Part shown: in pieces, positions 24,197 through 28,889 of the stretch
Layout: each line of letters begins with the position of its first letter
How positions within the stretch are numbered: position 1 is the first letter of the stretch
Origin: CAZWUW01 sp964636895
Lineage (GTDB): Bacteria; Bacillota; Thermincolia; Thermincolales; CAZWUW01
Assembly: GCA_964636895.1 (NCBI GenBank)
Contig: CAZWUW010000035.1
Coordinates: 1-28,889 of the forward strand
Length of the DNA: 28,889 nucleotides
Direction: 5' to 3'
Program-made: the position numbers and the translations under genes
Notes under the pieces: model-generated
What the model was told of the DNA's origin: nothing
The model's input: only the letters and a program-made list of their open reading frames with translations
Databases searched by the model: none

Positions 24197-24535
24197 ATGA
24201 GCCTTAGCGAGCGCGAAGTAATGGGTAGAGTTGGTCAGGCCGACAAGAAACTGGATCTCCACAGTGAGGAGTATCTGCACAAACTGATGACCACTCAGTT
24301 TGCACTTAGTTTTAAACTCTTCCTGGTCTTCCTGATTATCTTGCTCGGTTTACCTGCAATGAACTACATTGCGCCTGAAGTGATGAACGTCCGAGTGTTT
24401 GGTTTTACATTTACCTGGTTCTTTCTGGCAGTATTGATTTATCCGCTGACCTGGATTATAGCCTGGGCATATGTTAAAACTTCCATTGCATTGGAAGAAG
24501 AAGCTGCTACATGGGCGGATCCGGAAGAGCACTAA
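24197..24535 (+). CDS. DUF485 membrane protein, partner of acetate symporter
   Basis: A 112-residue protein with two hydrophobic helices (about residues 38-58 and 70-95) and charged ends. Length, helix layout and position directly before a sodium/solute symporter gene match the DUF485 (YjcH-like) family, which is commonly paired with ActP. Its role is thought to be accessory to the symporter, but is not well established. ATG at 24197 follows AAAGGAGGG at 24182-24190; an earlier in-frame start at 24176 has no ribosome site. Confidence 0.88.
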   Translation: MSLSEREVMGRVGQADKKLDLHSEEYLHKLMTTQFALSFKLFLVFLIILLGLPAMNYIAPEVMNVRVFGFTFTWFFLAVLIYPLTWIIAWAYVKTSIALEEEAATWADPEEH

Positions 24536-24590
24536 AACAAATGCTTACTAATAATAAATTAATGAATTATAAACGAAAGGAGTGGGTTTT

Positions 24591-26675
24591 ATGCAGCAGG
24601 AAATACAGGTAATACCATTAATAGCGGTAATTCTCCTTGTAATCGTTACAATCGGCTTGGGCTTCTGGGTGCAGAAATCCGTTAAGTCCGCTGCCGATAT
24701 GTATGTTGCTTCCCGCAGTGTAGGTGTTTCCATGAATGCTTCCGCTATCTCCGGCGAGTACCTGAGTGCGGCGTCTTTCATGGGTATAGCCGGTATGATT
24801 ATGAGATCCGGTTACGACCCTATATGGTATGCTGTTGGATACGCCACCGGCTACCTTTTCCTCTTATTGTTTATCGCAGGTCCGCTGCGGAGGTTCGGCG
24901 CTTATACAATTCCTGATTTTGCGCACGGCCGTTATGACAGTCCTACATTCCGTAAGGTTGCAGTTGTTTTCGTGCTCTTTATCGGTTTCTTCTATACCAT
25001 GCCCCAGATGAAGGGTGCTGGTACCGCTCTTGTAAATATCTTAAATACTCCTTATTGGGTAGGTATTGTGGTAGTAGGTACGGTTATTGTGTTTAACGTG
25101 GCCCTGGGCGGCATGAAGGGGATTACCTTCGTTCAGGCGGTTCAGTACTGGATTAAAATGGTGGCCATCTCTCTGCCGATGATTATCATGTTTATGTTCC
25201 TCGGCGGTTATGGTACCAACCTGGGTAAATTCTTCAATGACGCCGATAAAGGCAAGACGCTGCCGAAGTTTGCCAAGGATTATACCACCACGTACAAACC
25301 GACCGCTCCGGCCAATGACATCTCCTTCCCGACTGCTATTACCGGTACTTTTGAAAATGGCGCCAAGGTTATTATCGCCACTTCCAAGAAGATGCCGGCA
25401 GACGCTGACAAGATTGCTCCTGATCAGTTATTGACTTCCGCTCTGCCAACAGAAATAGAAGAGAGCACAAATGCTGAGGGTAAGCCGGTCAAATATTATA
25501 TCTTCAAACCCGGTACCGAGTTTACCACTGCTAAAGCTGTAACTGCTACCAAGGGTGGCGAGAAAATAACAACCGTCCATCCGGTTTCCGGAAAAGATGT
25601 TCCATATAGTGTTGCAGCTAAATTCACTGTGCTGCCGCTGGGTTCCGAAGCAGCTGTTAAAATTAAGTATGCTAAAGGTCAGGCCGTTCCCAATGCTCCT
25701 GGTGACAAGGCCTGGATTGAACCCTTTGGTCCGCTTAGCTCTAAATACGGTCACCCTGTACTGTATACTTATTCACTGATTCTGGCTATCGTCTGTGGAA
25801 CCGCCGGCTTGCCCCATATTCTGGTTCGGTTCTACACCAACCCTGATGGTAAGTCTGCCAAGAAAACTACCTTCTGGGTTATGATCCTCCTCGGTTGCTT
25901 CTATGTATTCCCACCGATGTTCGGCGCCCTGGGCCGCGCCTGGGTACCTGAATTGTACTCGGTAGCTGCCGGTGCCAGTGGCACTGACTCAGTAGTGTTG
26001 ATTCTCCCCCGGATTATCAACAGCTATGTGCCGGTGCTTGGTGATATCCTCTCCGCTATTACCGCCATGGGTGCCTTTGCCGGCTTCATGACCACCTTCT
26101 CCGGACTGCTGGTGTCCCTGACCAGTGCACTGGCTCATGACGTATACGGCAACATGATTAACCCCAAGGCTACCCCGGATCAGAAGATGACCGCCTTCCG
26201 GGTGGCTGCAGTACTGGCTGGTTCTACCGCAATGTTGCTGGGCACCATGGTTGAGACCTTCGATATTAATATGATGGTTGGCTGGGCCTTCGCTATCGGT
26301 GCGGCATCTTACTTCCCGATGCTGATCATGAGCGCCTGGTGGAGAAAATGCACCGCTATTGGTGCCGGTACAGGCATGCTGGTCGGTGGCGGATCCGCCC
26401 TGGCAGCTATCGTATCTACCATGCTGGCCGACAAGAAGGTTATTCCTTCGCTTGGACCGTGGTTTGCTGAGCATCCGATTATCCGTACCGTAGCTGAGCA
26501 GCCTGCAATCTGGGCTGTACCCTTCGCGATTACATTAATCTTCGTAGTCTCTCTGGCCACCCAGAATCACCTGCCGAAGAATTCCCGTTGGAAAATGCTC
26601 GTCTTGCATGCTCCGGAAGAGCTTAATCTGAAGAACCGGAACTATATTGAAGACGAGGCATTGCCAGACCACTAA
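24591..26675 (+). CDS. Cation/acetate symporter, ActP-like with large extra loop
   Basis: A 694-residue sodium/solute symporter family protein. Hallmarks are SRSVGVSMNASAISGEYLSAASFMG near the N-terminus, GGMKGITFVQAVQYWIK, and GTAGLPHILVRFYTNPD in the second half. These fit acetate/pyruvate-type carriers. E. coli ActP has about 549 residues; here about 180 residues (205-387) form a mostly polar segment between helices, rich in Lys, Thr and Pro (for example TFENGAKVIIATSKKMPADADK), probably outside the membrane. ATG at 24591 follows GAAAGGAG. It is cotranscribed with the DUF485 gene and ends at a strong terminator. Substrate by family only. Confidence 0.85.
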   Translation: MQQEIQVIPLIAVILLVIVTIGLGFWVQKSVKSAADMYVASRSVGVSMNASAISGEYLSAASFMGIAGMIMRSGYDPIWYAVGYATGYLFLLLFIAGPLRRFGAYTIPDFAHGRYDSPTFRKVAVVFVLFIGFFYTMPQMKGAGTALVNILNTPYWVGIVVVGTVIVFNVALGGMKGITFVQAVQYWIKMVAISLPMIIMFMFLGGYGTNLGKFFNDADKGKTLPKFAKDYTTTYKPTAPANDISFPTAITGTFENGAKVIIATSKKMPADADKIAPDQLLTSALPTEIEESTNAEGKPVKYYIFKPGTEFTTAKAVTATKGGEKITTVHPVSGKDVPYSVAAKFTVLPLGSEAAVKIKYAKGQAVPNAPGDKAWIEPFGPLSSKYGHPVLYTYSLILAIVCGTAGLPHILVRFYTNPDGKSAKKTTFWVMILLGCFYVFPPMFGALGRAWVPELYSVAAGASGTDSVVLILPRIINSYVPVLGDILSAITAMGAFAGFMTTFSGLLVSLTSALAHDVYGNMINPKATPDQKMTAFRVAAVLAGSTAMLLGTMVETFDINMMVGWAFAIGAASYFPMLIMSAWWRKCTAIGAGTGMLVGGGSALAAIVSTMLADKKVIPSLGPWFAEHPIIRTVAEQPAIWAVPFAITLIFVVSLATQNHLPKNSRWKMLVLHAPEELNLKNRNYIEDEALPDH

Positions 26676-26681
26676 AAAAGT

Positions 26682-26718
26682 AAAACAGAGGGGGCGGATA
26701 CCCCCTCTGTTTTTTTTC
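26682..26718 (+). terminator. Strong rho-independent terminator after acetate symporter
   Basis: ACAGAGGGGG (26685-26694), loop CGGATA, CCCCCTCTGT (26701-26710) form a perfect 10-bp stem extended by flanking A/T pairs, followed by a run of T to 26717. Confidence 0.95.
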
Positions 26719-26729
26719 ACAGCCGGATA

Positions 26730-26738
26730 TGGTACAAT
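26730..26738 (+). promoter_or_regulatory. Extended -10 promoter of the 51-residue gene
   Basis: TGGTACAAT has the TGn extension and a five-of-six -10. It lies about 50 bases upstream of the small gene and right after the preceding terminator. There is no clear -35, as is usual for extended -10 promoters. Confidence 0.55.
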
Positions 26739-26785
26739 AAAGGGGATGTGTGTATATGTCTATCTGTCAAAAGGGGGTAACTCAA

Positions 26786-26941
26786 ATGAATAAACGCAAT
26801 TACGTCATTTATGGCACTTACCTGGCTGTATTGGTGGTTATCGCCTTAGCCGTAAAGTTTTTGGGGTTGCCGGCGAAAATAGGTTTTTGGGCCGCGCTGG
26901 CTGCTGCTGCCGGCTGGGCTATATTTTGGCCAAGATGGTAG
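26786..26941 (+). CDS. 51-residue membrane protein, unknown function
   Basis: The product has a short polar N-terminus (MNKRNYVIYG), a hydrophobic helix, a short turn (KFLGLPAK) and a second hydrophobic helix ending in PRW. Start ATG 26786 follows AAGGGGG with 8-base spacing; a longer in-frame start at 26750 lacks support. It has its own promoter and terminator, which supports it as a real, independently expressed gene. I do not recognise the family. Confidence 0.65.
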   Translation: MNKRNYVIYGTYLAVLVVIALAVKFLGLPAKIGFWAALAAAAGWAIFWPRW

Positions 26942-27003
26942 CCCGGAGAGCTCCGTATTTTCTGCGCACCTTGTGTTAATAATGTCAGAACTTCAGTTTC
27001 AGG

Positions 27004-27046
27004 AAGTGGTTAGTGGGAAGTTGGTGCACTGGCCACTTTTTGTTTT
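27004..27046 (+). terminator. Terminator after the 51-residue gene
   Basis: AAGTGGTTAGTG (27004-27015) pairs with CACTGGCCACTT (27027-27038), a 12-bp stem with two G-T pairs and an 11-base loop, followed by TTTGTTTT. It overlaps the likely -35 of the next gene. Confidence 0.75.
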
Positions 27047-27072
27047 GCCTTTCGGGTAAAAACCGATATAAT
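27045..27072 (+). promoter_or_regulatory. Promoter of the CPBP protease gene, possibly leaderless
   Basis: TTGCCT (27045-27050) and a perfect TATAAT (27067-27072) are 16 bases apart. The predicted start point, about seven bases after the -10, falls on the ATG at 27079, and no ribosome binding site precedes that ATG. Confidence 0.6.
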
Positions 27073-27078
27073 TGTAAT

Positions 27079-27777
27079 ATGAATAAAGACACTTTTCAAC
27101 TGGTGGTTTTTGTCGCGCTTTGTTGGGCCTGGCTGATGACAAATATTGTTTTAAAAGTTGGTCCCGGCGCAGATATGACCTTTTTTGTTTTTTTACTGGT
27201 GCTTAGTTTTTACCGCACCAAAAACAGTACCGGAATTGCCGGCACCCTTGCCCATATTGGCTTGCGGCCGTTGAGCCGACGAGCCGTGATGCTGGCGTTA
27301 GGACTGGCGGCGCTGATCATGACCGGCACCTGCCTACTGGCATGGGGGCTGAAAGTAGATTTGGCCGATTTAATGGCTAAGCAAAAATCTGTTGGCCAAA
27401 GCGGTTTCCATATGGCCAAGGCGTATTCCCCCTTAATCGCCTCTGTTGCGTTGGTTATCCAGTCTTTTTGGGGGACGTTTTTCGAGGAGTTTTTTTTTCG
27501 GGGGCTTTTATTAAGGATAATCAAACCTTATCATTATCTTACCGCCCAATTAGTGCAAGCGTTGTTGTTTGGCTTCTTACATGTGGCCGGGTCTTTTGGC
27601 GCCAGCTTACCGGGGAATGCTTTGTGGTTTTTGTTTTTGTACCCCACCCTGGCGGCGTTAATATTGGGCTTTTTTTATCTTCGGGAGGGTCATCACCTGA
27701 CCATGATCTGGACTGCTCATTTTATGGTGAACACTGTTGCCTGGATAACTTATGTTAATTCGGGGTTAATAAGATAA
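27079..27777 (+). CDS. CPBP-family intramembrane protease (CaaX-type)
   Basis: A 232-residue polytopic membrane protein with about seven hydrophobic segments. The CPBP motifs are visible: EEFFFR with E136, E137 and R141, then FGFLHVAG, then HFMVN near the C-terminus; these form the metalloprotease active site. In bacteria such proteins act in membrane-protein processing or bacteriocin immunity, but the substrate is usually unknown. ATG at 27079 is chosen as the first ATG of the conserved-type N-terminus; a longer frame from 27013 would run through the terminator stem. It lies 47 bp before the mobA-fdhD gene. Confidence 0.82.
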   Translation: MNKDTFQLVVFVALCWAWLMTNIVLKVGPGADMTFFVFLLVLSFYRTKNSTGIAGTLAHIGLRPLSRRAVMLALGLAALIMTGTCLLAWGLKVDLADLMAKQKSVGQSGFHMAKAYSPLIASVALVIQSFWGTFFEEFFFRGLLLRIIKPYHYLTAQLVQALLFGFLHVAGSFGASLPGNALWFLFLYPTLAALILGFFYLREGHHLTMIWTAHFMVNTVAWITYVNSGLIR

Positions 27778-27824
27778 GGATATGCGTACATATTGGGTAT
27801 GCCGTATAGATGGGAGTTGAAATT

Positions 27825-28889
27825 ATGTTGGATGCCGCCGCTATCATCCTGGCCGGAGGGAAAAATACCCGCATGGGGGCCAATAAGGCGCTGCTGAAAA
27901 TTGAGCACCGGCAGCTAATCAGTCGCATTATTGATGAACTGGCCGGTGATTTTCCGCAGATAATTATTGTGGCCAATGACCCGGAGCAGTACCGGCAGTT
28001 TGGGGTCAGGGTGACACCGGACATCATTCCGGGGCGGGGGCCTTTAGGCGGCATTCATGCCGGGCTTTCCGTTTCCCCGTACCGGCTAAATTTTATTACT
28101 GCCTGTGACATGCCTTTTATCAATGGCCCGCTGGCCGCATATATGGTGTCCCGCACCGGTGACGCCGACGCTTTGGTGCCGCGCATTGATGATAAGTGGC
28201 AGCCGCTTTTTGCGGTTTATGCCCGGGATTGCCTGCCGGCTATTGCGGATTGCCTGGCCCGGGAGCGGTGCAAAGTTACAGCTTTTTATCCGGCGGTGCG
28301 GGTAAAATACATTGAGGAAGATATAGTTAGGAAATTCAGTGACCCGGACCGGGTATTTTATAATATCAACACCCCGGCTGAACTGGCGCAGGCCAGAATC
28401 ATGGCGGCAATAGACCGGCCAGGTAAAAAAACGGAGCCGCGGATTAAAGAAGTACAGGCCTGGCGTATCAAAGGCGGCTGCCGGGAAGAAATCCTGGATC
28501 CTGTTGTCATAGAGGCACCGCTGACGATTTTTTTAAATGAACGTGAACTGGTTACCCTGCTCTGTACGCCTGAGCATATGGATGAGTTGGCGGTTGGCTT
28601 TCTTTACTCCGAAGGCCTTTTGGCCGGTGCAAAAGATTTGCAGTCGGTTCAGGTGGATGCAGATAAAGGTTTGGCCTGGGTAATCGGTAATGAAAAAGTC
28701 CTGGCCGGACAAACTTTTCTTAAACGTTATATTACCACCGGCTGTGGTAAAGGGACCAGTTTTTATGCATTCCACGATACCGGTAGCCGGCCGGTAATCA
28801 GTGACCTGCAAGAACCGGCGGAAAACCTGCTGGCCCTGATGAGAAGGGTACAGCAGGGTTCGGAGTTGTTTGCCCGAACCGGCGGCGTG
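27825..28889 (+). CDS. MobA-FdhD fusion: molybdenum cofactor nucleotidyltransferase and formate dehydrogenase sulfurtransferase (3' end outside window)
   Basis: A single frame of 355 codons without a stop runs off the window. Residues 1 to about 200 are a MobA domain: LAGGKNTRMGANKALL (residues 9-24), GPLGGIHAGL, CDMPF with metal-binding D95, WQPLFAVY and NINTPAEL. Residues from about 210 are FdhD: NERELVTLLCTPEHMDELAVGFLYSEG, TTGCGKG with C307, and LFARTGGV at the window edge. MobA joins GMP to molybdopterin and FdhD transfers sulfur to the cofactor before insertion into formate dehydrogenase, so both act on the same cofactor in sequence. The usual FdhD CxxC motif is reduced here to one Cys. 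ATG at 27825 follows GGGAG at 27812-27816. No stop or ribosome site appears between the domains. Confidence 0.85.
   Translation, partial: MLDAAAIILAGGKNTRMGANKALLKIEHRQLISRIIDELAGDFPQIIIVANDPEQYRQFGVRVTPDIIPGRGPLGGIHAGLSVSPYRLNFITACDMPFINGPLAAYMVSRTGDADALVPRIDDKWQPLFAVYARDCLPAIADCLARERCKVTAFYPAVRVKYIEEDIVRKFSDPDRVFYNINTPAELAQARIMAAIDRPGKKTEPRIKEVQAWRIKGGCREEILDPVVIEAPLTIFLNERELVTLLCTPEHMDELAVGFLYSEGLLAGAKDLQSVQVDADKGLAWVIGNEKVLAGQTFLKRYITTGCGKGTSFYAFHDTGSRPVISDLQEPAENLLALMRRVQQGSELFARTGGV

Noticed and set aside
25989..26474. 161-codon minus-strand open frame opposite the symporter gene
   Set aside because: Composition (His/Gln/Gly-rich) is that of an antisense shadow of a GC-biased membrane protein gene; no ribosome site or motif.

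Overview
The window looks like chromosomal DNA of an anaerobic, low-to-mid GC Gram-positive bacterium of the Clostridia, most like the Peptococcaceae/Desulfotomaculum-type lineages. This is inferred from gene content and is not a database match. Supporting signs are a type IV pilus operon with PilM, PilN and PilO but no visible PilP or PilQ (as expected without an outer membrane), strong AAGGAGG-type ribosome binding sites, many TTG/GTG starts, a lipoprotein iron-binding protein, an acetate-type symporter with a DUF485 partner, and molybdenum-cofactor maturation genes for formate dehydrogenase. No rRNA, tRNA, insertion sequence, CRISPR array or prophage was seen.

Region 1 (1-8359, + strand) is a dense type IV pilus operon. 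Its order is retraction ATPase pilT (5' end outside the window), platform pilC, a small prepilin, prepilin peptidase pilD, PilV-, PilW- and PilX-like minor pilin genes, pilM, pilN, pilO and a GspH-like pseudopilin. The PilX-like protein carries two extremely acidic Asp/Glu tracts and is the most unusual pilus component. The gap after the operon (8360-8571) holds repeated TACAAT boxes and nested complementary segments that could be a structured RNA.

Region 2 (8572-18476) is mixed housekeeping. It holds an Nramp metal transporter divergent from its likely MntR-type regulator; an aconitase divergent from a PhoU-like protein; a small membrane protein followed by trmL; an AcuB-like CBS/ACT protein divergent from a 6-phosphofructokinase that is followed by a methyltransferase; and a two-gene module of an XRE regulator plus a membrane-anchored HEAT-repeat protein, whose promoter is overlapped by a perfect 10-bp-arm palindrome.

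Region 3 (18477-22490, + strand) is an iron(III) ABC importer, fbpA-fbpB-fbpC, with a near-consensus promoter and a strong Fur box. The genes are translationally coupled, and a run of ten G bases sits at the fbpB/fbpC junction.

Region 4 (22471-28889) holds a polysaccharide deacetylase (- strand), an ATC-hydrolase-like protein, the DUF485/acetate symporter pair, a 51-residue membrane protein with its own promoter and terminator, a CPBP-family membrane protease that may be made from a leaderless mRNA, and, running off the end, a gene fusing MobA to FdhD. Together the acetate symporter, aconitase, AcuB-like protein and MobA-FdhD suggest an acetate/formate-handling anaerobe; this is inference.
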